Positions 32,695-42,597 of a DNA stretch of 64,000 nt are shown piece after piece. The stretch is from NCBI GenBank assembly GCA_964465945.1, contig CAYXMM010000014.1:11003-75002 (forward strand), given 5' to 3'. Numbering within the stretch: the stretch's first letter is position 1; each line of letters begins with the position of its first letter. A program made the position numbers and the translations under genes. The stretch comes from JAJRPT01 sp964465945 (GTDB taxonomy: Bacteria > Bacteroidota > Ignavibacteria > Kapaibacteriales > UBA2268). The notes under the pieces are model-generated. The model did no database searches. It had not been told where the DNA came from and worked only from the letters and a program-made list of their open reading frames with translations.

Positions 32695-33411
32695 TTAATC
32701 ATATTTTTCAAATAAAATGTCTCTTCTTTGGTAGCCAAACTCTTTTAAATTTAATTTGGCTTCACTAATCATCAAATCCCAACCGCATAAGTAAAACAGA
32801 GCAGGCTTTCCATTATGATAAAGTTCTTTATATATATTATGAACATATCCTTTTCGACCATTCCAAGAATCTGAAGACCTTGATAATGTCGGGAAATAGT
32901 TAAAATTACTAAATTTCTCACTTAACTCAAATAATTCATTTTTATATAGTAAATCTTCCTCTGTTCTTGTTCCAAAAATAAGATTTATTTGCTTAATATT
33001 TTTGTTTTTATTTAATACATCTAAATACATTGAACGAAATGGAGCAAGTCCAACTCCAGTACAAATCAAACAAATATCTTTATCAGTTGTCTCAGGTAAA
33101 ACAAATCTTCCCAATGCTTTAGAAAGTTTCAAAACTGAACCAATTCCAACCTTATTAAATAAATAATTTGTGCCTAATCCAATAGGATTATAAACGATTA
33201 ATAATTCAATTTTATTATTTTCAATTGGCTCAGAAGCGATAGAATATTGTCTATAAGTTTTATCTGCTTCTATTGGCATATCAACTTTTACATATTGACC
33301 TGCTATAAAATCAAAAATGTCTAAATCTTTAAATTCTAATTGAAATCTTCTAACGGAAGGGGATTCTTCAATAATATTATATACTGTTGCATCAAAATAC
33401 TCTAATGCCAT
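32695..33411 (-). CDS. Ferredoxin-NADP+ reductase-like FAD/NAD oxidoreductase
   Basis: 238 aa. Two-domain FNR fold: FAD domain with RQYSIAS (the RxYS motif) and YNPIGLGTNYLF; NAD(P) domain with CTGVGLAPFRSMY, FGTRTEEDLLY and YLCGWDLM. It ends in FEKYD, close to the aromatic C-terminus seen in ferredoxin/flavodoxin reductases. No iron-sulphur or extra domain is fused. It moves electrons between NAD(P)H and a small carrier, but the partner is not evident from the neighbours. AAGGA lies before the ATG. Confidence 0.88.
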   Translation of the reverse strand: MALEYFDATVYNIIEESPSVRRFQLEFKDLDIFDFIAGQYVKVDMPIEADKTYRQYSIASEPIENNKIELLIVYNPIGLGTNYLFNKVGIGSVLKLSKALGRFVLPETTDKDICLICTGVGLAPFRSMYLDVLNKNKNIKQINLIFGTRTEEDLLYKNELFELSEKFSNFNYFPTLSRSSDSWNGRKGYVHNIYKELYHNGKPALFYLCGWDLMISEAKLNLKEFGYQRRDILFEKYD

Positions 33412-33454
33412 TAAAATATATCCTTAAAATTAAATTTTAATATACAATTATCTG

Positions 33455-36400
33455 TTAACGAATAAGCTGAAATTTTCGTGTAATTTTATTATTATTTGTT
33501 AATAAGTTTATAAAATAAACACCAGGAACAAGGAACTCAGTATTAAATGAAATTGTTTTAGAATGAGCGGAAACCTTATTATTAATAAAGTATTTGATAA
33601 TTTTACCAACATTATCGGTCAAATATAATTCCACATAACCATCTTCAATTAATTTATAATCAATATAAATTAAATTGTTAGCTGGATTAGGGTAAATGGG
33701 TAGTAATTCAAACGTTGAACCACCTTCGACATATCGAATTGACCCCTCTTCACAAATATTCTCAATTTTAAGTTTAGAAATAATATTTTCAAAATAATAT
33801 TTAGGATTATCAATAATTTCAGTATTTCTAAAAGTAATAATTGAAGTATCAGAATTACCTAATGTAACTCTTGCTATTAAATTTAACGCATTAAAAGTAT
33901 TTAATGAATTAACTTCAAATGTAATTGGAACTATTCTCAAATCTCCTTCTATATATGAATTGTCAATATTTAAGATATTTTTATTTACTACTAATTCTGA
34001 TTTCACTTGAAAAGGAATTTTAATTACTAAATTCTCAGGATTACTAAAAAATATTGGAATTTCAATAATATCTCCTGTTTTGGCAATACTATTCTTAGAA
34101 TTTATCTCGAAATAATTTGTTCCTTTTACAAATATACTAACTGGTATTTTATAAGCTTCGCACTTTGATTGAATTAATAAGGTATCAAAAATTATATCGT
34201 CAGGTAAGCCACCTGAATAGACTAACTCAATTCTTGTACTGTCATTTATATTTATATTAGAATTATCTAAATAATTAAATATCAATTTATTATTTGAATT
34301 ACTTAATATTATATTTTCAATTAGGTTCCCATTATTATATACAAGAAATGTATCTTTTAAAACTTTATTACTTTCTATTTTTGTATATAGTAATTCTTCA
34401 CTACTAAAAGATAAACTTGACTTAAAGTAATTTGCAACAATATTTATTGTATCTACTCCATTCTTCAACTTACTATTACTTTTAATTATAACATTTGTGT
34501 TATAACTTTTAGGTTCACTTGGGGTAAAGCTAATGTTAAGTAAATACTCTTGGTTGGATTGAACACTAATTGAAGAAGACCAATCGCTTAAATTAAAACT
34601 CTCGTTATCGCCATCAAGTATTTGAACTCCCAAAATGTCTAATTCCTTTTTTCCAGTGTTTCTAATTATTATACTTGAATCTTGAGTTGTTATGTTGCAA
34701 TATACATCTTCAAATTTAAAACTTCCCATCGATGTTAATATAGGAGAGTTATCCCTTAAATCAATAGTGAATAACACAGAATCATATTCACATCTTCCTG
34801 AAACTCTAAAATACTCTTCATAAACTTTATTTTCATTTCCACCTAAGAATTTAACTTGGTAAGTAGCACTATCTTTACTTTTAACATTTAAGTCATTATT
34901 CAAAATTTCAAAATAATTTTCACCTCTAATTGAAGTTAAATTAACTTCTTCATTTATATTACTATTATTTTTAATTGTAAAAGGCAATTGTTTTGCTTGA
35001 TTTAGATTAAATGAACCAAAGTCTAATGTTCTATTATATTCTATTTCATATATGAAAATTGAGTATTTAATTGGAAGTTTGAAAGTACTTTTACTATCCA
35101 TTAAACCTCTTATTTTAAAGAATAAAGTGTCTGTATAGTTTCCATTTATTAGCTTGTTTAAACTCAAACTAATAATGAGATTTTCATTGTGGTTAATAGT
35201 TGAACTATTAATACTAAACTCTAAATTTGAATTATTAGAATAAATATTTTCAATAATCAGCTTACCATCACCAATGTTTTTTAGTGAAATGTTTTTTAAA
35301 ACTTCATCTAAACAATATATAGTGTCTAAATTGTAAATATTATCAATATCAAGTTTAGGAGCGACACCACTTCCATAAATTGTAAAACTGAAAGGAGTAC
35401 AAGCATTTTGTGAATAAATTCTTATACTCTCTTGATAATCTTCAACATTTGTTGGTTTAAATTGAAATTTAAAATTATCATTTTTCAGTATAGAATCGAC
35501 CAAACTAACGACTATATTTTCATCATCTAAGTCATAGACTATTTTATTTATTTTATTTATTGAAGGTATAGATTGAAATAAACTTAAACCTACATTAATA
35601 CTATCACCAACTAAAACATCAGGAAGTTTAAAGTAAGTTTGATTCTGAACTATATCATCATCAATCACAGAATAATTTAAAGTAATATTAAAAGTGTCAT
35701 AACCAGAAAAGAAAGTTACTTTTGATTTAAAACTCCCTAATTCATTTGGGATTATAGAAACATTCAAATTGCTATTTGTTCTTGGAAATAAATACTTGTT
35801 TAAGTTGATGTCAATTAAATTGGTACTATTATTCTCAACCTTGACAGAATCAATTATAATATATCGATTAAAATTGTTATAAATATACGAATTAATAGTT
35901 GTGTCAATAGATAAATTATTGCATATAGCACCTATATTTATATCTTTAAAAGGCAAATATTTAAGCGTTACAGCTGCAAGGTTAGAAAATACAAGTGAGT
36001 TTTGATAATTAGTATTTTTATATTTATTTAAGTTTAATATTTTTATTTTATTAAAATCATAATTATAAGTAAATATTGAATTAGTTAGAGAAATATTTTT
36101 TAATTGATTAAATATAATACTGTCTAATTTATTATTTTCTTGATTTAAAATATTAACTTTGTTTTGAAAAATATTAAACATTAATCCAGATTCAAATCCT
36201 GATGAACTAAATGAGTTATTATTATTAAAAATTTTACTTTTAATTTCTAATAAATTAAACTTATTCTGAACAAAGCTCAATAAATAAAGAAAATTTTGAT
36301 TACTTGTAGAAACGTATAATGAATCCCCATTTCCACTCCATTCTATATTGTTAATTTGATTTTCAAATTGTTTATAAAATACTCTTTTCAAAGTTAGATT

Positions 36401-38278
36401 ATTTTCAACTAAAGAAACTTCAAGTTCACCATTATTAGAAACAAAAGCAAAAATACTCTTATTTGGATTTGATTTTATAAATGATAGTTTTGATTGGAAT
36501 AAATTAACCTCATTTGCTGGCGATGAGTTATCTTTTAAAGAGCTATAAATTGAAATTTTGCCATTAATATCTCCTGTTACCAATAAATTATTCTGATAAT
36601 TATAATCTAATTTACTTAAAGAATCGACTTGTTCACTAAATTCAATAGGGGAATCTGCACCATCAGAATCAAATATAATAATCTTTTTAGCATTAATAAC
36701 CGCAATACTTTCATTATTTTTACTAATTGAAAAATCTTTGTAATTCTTTAAGTTACTCGCAATACTTCCACCTATATCTGAATTATTGATTCTGAAGCAA
36801 TATAGTCTATCATCTTCTCCTATGAAAGCACATAAATTTTTATCAAAACTTAATTTAGTCAATTTTGGGTCAGAACCCCAAAGAGTAATAATTTGCTCAT
36901 CATATTGTTTATAATCAATATTTTTAAAACTTATTTTAAACTCTAAATTTTGAGGTGTAATATTTGGTATTATCCATTTAAAATTATTTTCAGTAATATT
37001 TTCTAATCCTATATGCCATTGATTACTGTATTTGTATTCAAAAAGGAGAGTATCGCTCACTAATTTATTATGGATTTGGAAATCAATTGAATCTCCTCTA
37101 AAAAACATAGAACTATTCACAACAGATAAGGTTAATTCATTACTATTAGACTTACTTTCACCTAATTCAATTGGAATTTCAAAAACATTACACTGAGTTT
37201 CAATTAAAATCTTACTATTGACAAAAGTATTATCTATTGGAATATAAGAAATTTCAAAGAATTTACTTTCATTTTTTAAAATCTTATTAAAATTGTAATT
37301 AACATGTATTTTACTATTTAATGAACTTATACTTAAAATGTCTAAATCTCTTATTAAAGAAGTTAAACTAATATTTCGTTTTATTTCGTTTCCAATTTCA
37401 ACATTTTCAACTTTTACTAAGTTAGGGGTTATATTTAATAATTTTGATTTAATACTATCAATAAAATATGAATATTCGTAACTATAATTAGGAGCTTCAA
37501 CTATATTACCTTTTACTAATTCAGAACATTCATTACTTTCCCAATGTATCCTATAAAAAATATCATTTTTTAATTTATTTAATAGATAGTAAGATAATAA
37601 ATTAAAATTATCAGAAAAGTTTTTAGGTTTTAAGTAATATCCATTTGTAACACCCTCAAATTTTGAAGATTGTAAGTCTTCAATTTGAATTGTATGAAGA
37701 TTAATATTTTTTAAAGTTAATAAATTAGATATTGAATCAAAGTTTCCGAATCCCTCTTTGTCAGTGATTAAAATATAATCTTCGCCTTCTTTTGCAATTT
37801 TTTCAATACTAAATGGAGAATTAAAAAAAAGATCATCTAAATTGTTAGAGCCAAAATAATTTATTGAGTTTATACTTCTTAACAATTTTTCCTTTGAGTT
37901 TGTTTTAGTACATCTAATAATTGAGCTTTGATTATAAGTTATTATTCCTAAACTATCTGATAGCGTCATATTTTCAATAAAAGTTTTTAATAAAATAGTA
38001 ACTTCATTGTTATACTTACCCATAGAGTTTGATATATCAATTACAATGTATGCGTTTAAACTTTTTAAATTTTGTGAATTTATTGTATCAATATTGGTGA
38101 TTTTATCTGCATTTCCTTGTTCAAAAACAAAAAGTAAATTTGTATTTAATGGTTGCTTATCAAATCTATAAAAATCAGCAGATATAATGGGGTAATTTTC
38201 AGTATTAAAATTTTCTAAATAAATATTAGAAAATATTCCAGAATAACACAATAGTAATATAGTTATAAATTTAATCAT
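33455..38278 (-). CDS. Giant secreted protein: VWA domain, propeller-like repeats, ASH-type repeats, T9SS sorting domain
   Basis: 1607 aa. Signal peptide at 1-18. VWA domain (about 75-245) with an intact metal site start, DISNSMGKY (Asp81, Ser83, Ser85). Residues about 470-760 have WD/propeller-like strands (KIIIFDSDGADSP, GDINGKISIYSS, IEWSGNGDSLYVSTS). Residues about 870-1500 contain repeated immunoglobulin-like units of the ASH/choice-of-anchor kind, recognisable by INVGLS, ISLKNIGDGKLIIENIY and ISFTPSEPKSY. A type A sorting domain begins near 1526 (PIYPNPANNLIYIDY, ends FQLIR). It is likely an adhesin-like surface protein. It overlaps the stop of the upstream TauE gene by one base. Confidence 0.88.
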   Translation of the reverse strand: MIKFITILLLCYSGIFSNIYLENFNTENYPIISADFYRFDKQPLNTNLLFVFEQGNADKITNIDTINSQNLKSLNAYIVIDISNSMGKYNNEVTILLKTFIENMTLSDSLGIITYNQSSIIRCTKTNSKEKLLRSINSINYFGSNNLDDLFFNSPFSIEKIAKEGEDYILITDKEGFGNFDSISNLLTLKNINLHTIQIEDLQSSKFEGVTNGYYLKPKNFSDNFNLLSYYLLNKLKNDIFYRIHWESNECSELVKGNIVEAPNYSYEYSYFIDSIKSKLLNITPNLVKVENVEIGNEIKRNISLTSLIRDLDILSISSLNSKIHVNYNFNKILKNESKFFEISYIPIDNTFVNSKILIETQCNVFEIPIELGESKSNSNELTLSVVNSSMFFRGDSIDFQIHNKLVSDTLLFEYKYSNQWHIGLENITENNFKWIIPNITPQNLEFKISFKNIDYKQYDEQIITLWGSDPKLTKLSFDKNLCAFIGEDDRLYCFRINNSDIGGSIASNLKNYKDFSISKNNESIAVINAKKIIIFDSDGADSPIEFSEQVDSLSKLDYNYQNNLLVTGDINGKISIYSSLKDNSSPANEVNLFQSKLSFIKSNPNKSIFAFVSNNGELEVSLVENNLTLKRVFYKQFENQINNIEWSGNGDSLYVSTSNQNFLYLLSFVQNKFNLLEIKSKIFNNNNSFSSSGFESGLMFNIFQNKVNILNQENNKLDSIIFNQLKNISLTNSIFTYNYDFNKIKILNLNKYKNTNYQNSLVFSNLAAVTLKYLPFKDINIGAICNNLSIDTTINSYIYNNFNRYIIIDSVKVENNSTNLIDINLNKYLFPRTNSNLNVSIIPNELGSFKSKVTFFSGYDTFNITLNYSVIDDDIVQNQTYFKLPDVLVGDSINVGLSLFQSIPSINKINKIVYDLDDENIVVSLVDSILKNDNFKFQFKPTNVEDYQESIRIYSQNACTPFSFTIYGSGVAPKLDIDNIYNLDTIYCLDEVLKNISLKNIGDGKLIIENIYSNNSNLEFSINSSTINHNENLIISLSLNKLINGNYTDTLFFKIRGLMDSKSTFKLPIKYSIFIYEIEYNRTLDFGSFNLNQAKQLPFTIKNNSNINEEVNLTSIRGENYFEILNNDLNVKSKDSATYQVKFLGGNENKVYEEYFRVSGRCEYDSVLFTIDLRDNSPILTSMGSFKFEDVYCNITTQDSSIIIRNTGKKELDILGVQILDGDNESFNLSDWSSSISVQSNQEYLLNISFTPSEPKSYNTNVIIKSNSKLKNGVDTINIVANYFKSSLSFSSEELLYTKIESNKVLKDTFLVYNNGNLIENIILSNSNNKLIFNYLDNSNININDSTRIELVYSGGLPDDIIFDTLLIQSKCEAYKIPVSIFVKGTNYFEINSKNSIAKTGDIIEIPIFFSNPENLVIKIPFQVKSELVVNKNILNIDNSYIEGDLRIVPITFEVNSLNTFNALNLIARVTLGNSDTSIITFRNTEIIDNPKYYFENIISKLKIENICEEGSIRYVEGGSTFELLPIYPNPANNLIYIDYKLIEDGYVELYLTDNVGKIIKYFINNKVSAHSKTISFNTEFLVPGVYFINLLTNNNKITRKFQLIR

Positions 38279-39036
38279 TAAAATATGTTAAGCATTTTCA
38301 AAAATAATATTATTAACGAAATAATTAAGAAAATCTTGACTACTTTATCACCTTTTTTAATAGAAAGTTTTACACTCCAATAAGCACCTAAGGTATTTCC
38401 TATTGCTAAGATAATTCCTGGAACCCATTCTATTTTATCGTTCCAAGCAAAAATTATAAAAGCAGGAATAGTATAAATCAATACAATAAATACTTTATGC
38501 ATGTTTACCTTTAATAAATCTAAATCCAAAAAAGATTGGAGTAAAAGCATTAAAACAAAACCAACTCCCGTTTGAATGAATCCACCATAAAAGCCAATAA
38601 AAATCATACTAACATAAACAAATTTTGGATATTGACTAAGTTGTCTTGTTATAGACTTTCTAAAGCTATTAGGCAAAATCATTAATATGATTATTATGAA
38701 AATAATCCATGCTAATATTTCTTTAAATGCTTCTGTACTTATATACTGAGCATATATTGCTCCTAATATTACACCAGGAAGAGTAAACAAACTCATCTTT
38801 AAACTAAATCTAAAATCGCTAATTTCATTTCTTCTTAATGACACAACAGCACTAATTGTAAGTGCTAAAATTGCTAAACGATTTGTTCCGTTTGCAGCAA
38901 CCGAGTCCATACCCATCATAATCAGTATTGGGAGAACAAGAGCAGAACCTCCTCCACTTACTACATTGATAAATGCAGAAAAGGTCCCAATAACAAAAAG
39001 AAGCATTAAATAGTCAATTTCAAATCCAAAAAACAT
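38278..39036 (-). CDS. TauE/SafE family sulfite/organo-acid exporter
   Basis: 252 aa, about eight membrane spans in two repeats. Family marks: FSAFINVVSGGGSALVLPIL in the first repeat, and FIGFYGGFIQTGVGFVLMLL in the second, both with the conserved Gly-rich turn. Members move sulfite, sulfoacetate or other small anions across the inner membrane, but the substrate cannot be read from sequence. The gene immediately precedes the giant VWA protein gene (1-bp overlap), a pairing with no obvious functional logic. Confidence 0.9.
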   Translation of the reverse strand: MFFGFEIDYLMLLFVIGTFSAFINVVSGGGSALVLPILIMMGMDSVAANGTNRLAILALTISAVVSLRRNEISDFRFSLKMSLFTLPGVILGAIYAQYISTEAFKEILAWIIFIIIILMILPNSFRKSITRQLSQYPKFVYVSMIFIGFYGGFIQTGVGFVLMLLLQSFLDLDLLKVNMHKVFIVLIYTIPAFIIFAWNDKIEWVPGIILAIGNTLGAYWSVKLSIKKGDKVVKIFLIISLIILFLKMLNIF

Positions 39037-39097
39037 AAACCTCTAAAATATACAAAAATAACACTTATTATTATATATAGTTACATTAACTTGAAAA

Positions 39098-39253
39098 TTA
39101 GTCCTTAACTTGAAAATAACTTGGTTTTATCTTTTTTGTTATCTTATATTTATAATCTGTTGGAAATACATAAATTTCTAACGTCTTATTTTGTAATTCA
39201 GCAGGAAATTTAATAGTATATTCTTTTTCAGAAATAATAATTTTCTTAAGCAT
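39098..39253 (-). CDS. Small protein, 51 aa, overlapping the TRIC gene stop
   Basis: The ATG at 39253 lies 8 bp inside the end of the TRIC channel gene (ATGCTTAA) and the TAA is at 39098-39100. The product begins MLKKIIISEKEYTIKFPAEL and continues with NKTLEIYVFPTDYKYKIT, a strand-strand pattern like the small DNA-binding antitoxin or AbrB-like N-terminus, but the match is too short to name. The start overlap and sensible amino-acid content argue for a real gene. No toxin-like gene follows. Confidence 0.5.
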   Translation of the reverse strand: MLKKIIISEKEYTIKFPAELQNKTLEIYVFPTDYKYKITKKIKPSYFQVKD

Positions 39254-39875
39254 TGATATTCCCTTTTAAATTGTAATTGAGTTCCGGTAATTTAAGCTTA
39301 TACTTTATTGAAAAGTATCTGATAGCAATAATTAACAATATCGAAATTGGCATAATAATATTTGAATCAACATGAAGTTTATAAAGTGTTATATATACTA
39401 CACTTCCAATCACACAAGCCGTTGCATAAACTTCTTTTCTGAATATTAATGGCACATCGTTGCACAATGTATCTCTAAGTATACCCCCAAAAATTGAACT
39501 TATAACTCCAAATAATATACATAATGGTATATTCATACCAAATATAATTGCTTTGTGAGTTCCAATTACTGTAGCAACACCAATTCCTATAGTATCAAAC
39601 CAGAAATAAGTTTTTTTCAGTTTTGATAGCTTTTTAGTAAAAACAAATGAAACAATCACACCTAAAATAATAGAATAAGCAAAATTACCTTGTTTCATCC
39701 AAGCAATAGGATAATCTCCAAGAAGTACATCCCGAACAGTACCTCCACCAACACTTGTTACAAAGGCAACAAACGTGATTCCAAACAAATCAAATTTTCT
39801 CTTAATTGCAGAAAGAGAAGCAGTAATTGCAAATACAAAAACCGCAATAAGATTAAATAATTCCAAGAGGAACAT
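39246..39875 (-). CDS. TRIC-type cation channel / UPF0126 membrane protein
   Basis: 209 aa with seven membrane spans. The family has two internal repeats, each with a Gly-rich loop and a basic residue: SVGGGTVRDVLLGDYP in the first and SSIFGGILRDTLCNDVP in the second. Prokaryotic TRIC proteins form trimeric, mainly K+-permeable channels. The length is normal for the family. AAGGA precedes the ATG. The small 51-aa gene overlaps its stop. Confidence 0.92.
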   Translation of the reverse strand: MFLLELFNLIAVFVFAITASLSAIKRKFDLFGITFVAFVTSVGGGTVRDVLLGDYPIAWMKQGNFAYSIILGVIVSFVFTKKLSKLKKTYFWFDTIGIGVATVIGTHKAIIFGMNIPLCILFGVISSIFGGILRDTLCNDVPLIFRKEVYATACVIGSVVYITLYKLHVDSNIIMPISILLIIAIRYFSIKYKLKLPELNYNLKGNINA

Positions 39876-40253
39876 TTTAAATCCTTGTTAAAAGTTTAAA
39901 AAAATAACTAATAAGTTGAGAGAGAGAAAGAGTTTTGGATATTTTAACGCATTTGCTTATGCATTAGCCATTGCCTATGCATAATAATTTGATTGGAGAT
40001 AATGGAAATAATAGAAATGTTAGTGAATCCGTTGAATAATTCATTTAATAATAATGCCAGAGGCACTTTGTTTTTGTTTACTCCTAAAACCATAAAAATA
40101 TTCCTTTAAAAAAAATCATTTTTCCAAATGCAAAATTATAAAAATAATTTCAAATAAAAAGCAATTAATAAAAAATTATTTCCAAAGACCAATTTTTTTA
40201 TTTTATATTTGTAGTTTTGGAAAAGTTTTAGAACAAAAAGTTATTTTATCATT
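39876..40253. promoter_or_regulatory. 378-bp intergenic region, divergent promoters of TRIC gene and topA
   Basis: Contains a GA-rich simple repeat (around 39918-39932), a 49-codon frame on the - strand (40093 to 39944) preceded by AAAGGA, and TATATTTG at 40204-40211 as a topA -7 element. The short frame codes for a plain hydrophobic peptide and contains a doubled TGCATA motif. I would not call it a gene without more evidence. Confidence 0.4.
40204..40211 (+). promoter_or_regulatory. Candidate -7 element of the topA promoter
   Basis: TATATTTG matches TAnnTTTG and lies 42 bases before the topA ATG. The expected TTTG 19 bases upstream is not exact, so only the -7 half is supported. Confidence 0.35.
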
Positions 40254-42593
40254 ATGTCAAAATCATTAGTAATCGTTGAGTCGCCAGCAAAAGCAAAAAC
40301 AATAGAAAAAATATTAGGAAAAGATTTTACAGTTAAATCAAGCATAGGTCATATTAGAGATTTGCCTAAAAACGGAATGTCAATCGATATTCAAAATGGA
40401 TTTAATCCAGTCTACGAAATTAATAAAGATAAAAAATCAACAGTTAGCGAATTGAAGAAACTATCAAAAGAAGCAGAAATTGTTTGGTTAGCTACGGACG
40501 AGGATAGAGAAGGTGAAGCTATTGCTTGGCATTTATTTGAAGCATTAAAATTAGATGAAAAGAAAACAAGACGTATAGCTTTTCATGAAATTACTGAAAA
40601 AGCCATTAAAAGTGCAATCCAAAATCCTCGAAAAATAAATAAAGATTTAGTCGATGCACAACAAGCAAGAAGAGTATTAGATAGACTTGTTGGTTATGAA
40701 TTATCACCTGTTTTGTGGAAAAAAGTAAGATATGGGCTTTCAGCAGGTAGAGTTCAATCCGTTGCTGTTAGATTAATTGCCGAAAGAGAAAGAGAAATTA
40801 TTGATTTCAACTCAGATAGCTATTTTAAAGTTAATGCCGAACTTAAAACCTCTCAAAACAAAACTTTTAAAGCTAATTTAGTTGAAAAAATTGAAACTGA
40901 AAAAGATATCAGGAAGTTTTTAGATGAAGTGCTAATTTCGGAGTTTAAAGTTGCCGATGTTACAAAAAGACCTGGAACAAGAAAGCCAGCACCACCTTTT
41001 ACAACCTCAACTTTACAACAAGAAGCAAATAGAAAATTTGGATATTCAACTAAACAAACAATGTCTATTGCTCAAAAGTTATATGAAAGCGGTAAAATTA
41101 CTTATATGAGAACAGATTCGTTAAATCTATCAGATGATGCAATAAGTAATATTAAAAACACTATCACAAAAGATTTTGGTAATGATTATTTAGAAATAAG
41201 AAAATACAAAACTAAAAGTTCAGGTGCTCAAGAAGCTCACGAGGCAATTAGACCAACTGATTTTTCTCAGTCAAGTGTAAGTGGAATGGATTCGTCTGCA
41301 AAAAGATTATATGAACTAATATGGAAACGAACACTTGCTTCTCAAATGTCAGAAGCAAAATTAGAAAGAACAACTGTAAATATAGATTTATCAAAATCTA
41401 ACAAACACTTACAAGCTAAGGGTGAAGTTATTAAATTTGATGGATTTTTAAAATTATATTTAGAAAGCTATGATGATGATGATGAAAACGAAGATTCAGC
41501 ACTATTGCCAGCAATGATAGAAGGTGAAACTCTTGATTTATTAAGTATGTATGCAAGAGAATCATTTTCAAAAGCACAAGCAAGATATACAGAAGCATCT
41601 CTTGTTAAAAAGTTAGAAGAATTAGGTATAGGTAGACCTTCAACTTATGCTCCAACAATTTCAACTATTTTAGACAGGGGATATGTAATAAAAGAAGATA
41701 GGGAAGGATTTGAAAGGGAGTTTAAGTCATTTACAATTATTGATAATATTGTTAATGAAAAATTAGAGAAAGAAATCACAGGTTCAGAAAAAGCAAAACT
41801 TTTCCCGACAGATACAGGTCTTGTCGTAAATGACTTCCTTGTAGAACATTTTCGTGAAATAGTAGATTTACATTTCACAGCTAAAGTTGAAAACGAGTTT
41901 GATGAAATTTCTAATGGCAAAAAAGTTTGGAATAATATGATAGCAGACTTTTATAAGCCATTCCACAAGTCTATCGAATCCTCTGATAATATCTCTAAAG
42001 CTGAAGCAATTAAACCAAGAGAACTTGGCTTAGACCCGAAATCAAACAAACGTGTTTATGCAAGAATCGGTAGATATGGAGCAATGGTTCAAATTGGCGA
42101 ACAAGAAGATGACGAAAAACTTCGATTTGCATCTATTCCAAAAGATAAATCTATTGATACTATTACATTAGAAGAAGCACTTAAACTATTTGACTTACCA
42201 AGAATTTTAGGTGAAACTGAGGAAGGTCAAGTTAAAGCAAATTTAGGAAGATTTGGACCTTATGTTCAATTAGGCAAAACATTTGCAAGTTTAAAAAATA
42301 TTGATGTTTATGATGTTAGCTTTGAAGAAGCAATTAATTTAATCAAAGAAAAAAGAGACGCTGATAATAATAAAACTATTTTAAATTTTAGTGAAGCAGG
42401 TATTCAAGTATTAAATGGAAGATACGGTCCATATATTACTGATGGAAAAACTAATGCAAAAATTCCGAAGGATAAAGAGCCTAGCAAATTAACATTAGAA
42501 GAATGTAAAAAACTTATTGCTGAAAGTCCAAGCAAGAAAGGTGGCAAAAGAGTTGTTAAAAAAGCTCCTGCCAAGCCAAGAACTAAAAAATAA
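40254..42593 (+). CDS. topA: DNA topoisomerase I (type IA)
   Basis: 779 aa. Relaxes negative supercoils through a 5'-phosphotyrosine intermediate. Toprim domain at 1-115 (VIVESPAKAKTIEKIL, then TDEDREGEAIAWHL), the catalytic block LYESGKITYMRTDSLNLS with Tyr284, and the QEAHEAIRPT motif. The C-terminus lacks the Cys4 zinc ribbons of E. coli TopA. Instead it has three repeats of the LGRFGPYVQLG type (topoisomerase C-terminal repeats) and ends in a Lys-rich tail (KKGGKRVVKKAPAKPRTKK). This layout is common outside Proteobacteria. Confidence 0.97.
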   Translation: MSKSLVIVESPAKAKTIEKILGKDFTVKSSIGHIRDLPKNGMSIDIQNGFNPVYEINKDKKSTVSELKKLSKEAEIVWLATDEDREGEAIAWHLFEALKLDEKKTRRIAFHEITEKAIKSAIQNPRKINKDLVDAQQARRVLDRLVGYELSPVLWKKVRYGLSAGRVQSVAVRLIAEREREIIDFNSDSYFKVNAELKTSQNKTFKANLVEKIETEKDIRKFLDEVLISEFKVADVTKRPGTRKPAPPFTTSTLQQEANRKFGYSTKQTMSIAQKLYESGKITYMRTDSLNLSDDAISNIKNTITKDFGNDYLEIRKYKTKSSGAQEAHEAIRPTDFSQSSVSGMDSSAKRLYELIWKRTLASQMSEAKLERTTVNIDLSKSNKHLQAKGEVIKFDGFLKLYLESYDDDDENEDSALLPAMIEGETLDLLSMYARESFSKAQARYTEASLVKKLEELGIGRPSTYAPTISTILDRGYVIKEDREGFEREFKSFTIIDNIVNEKLEKEITGSEKAKLFPTDTGLVVNDFLVEHFREIVDLHFTAKVENEFDEISNGKKVWNNMIADFYKPFHKSIESSDNISKAEAIKPRELGLDPKSNKRVYARIGRYGAMVQIGEQEDDEKLRFASIPKDKSIDTITLEEALKLFDLPRILGETEEGQVKANLGRFGPYVQLGKTFASLKNIDVYDVSFEEAINLIKEKRDADNNKTILNFSEAGIQVLNGRYGPYITDGKTNAKIPKDKEPSKLTLEECKKLIAESPSKKGGKRVVKKAPAKPRTKK

Positions 42594-42597
42594 ATAT

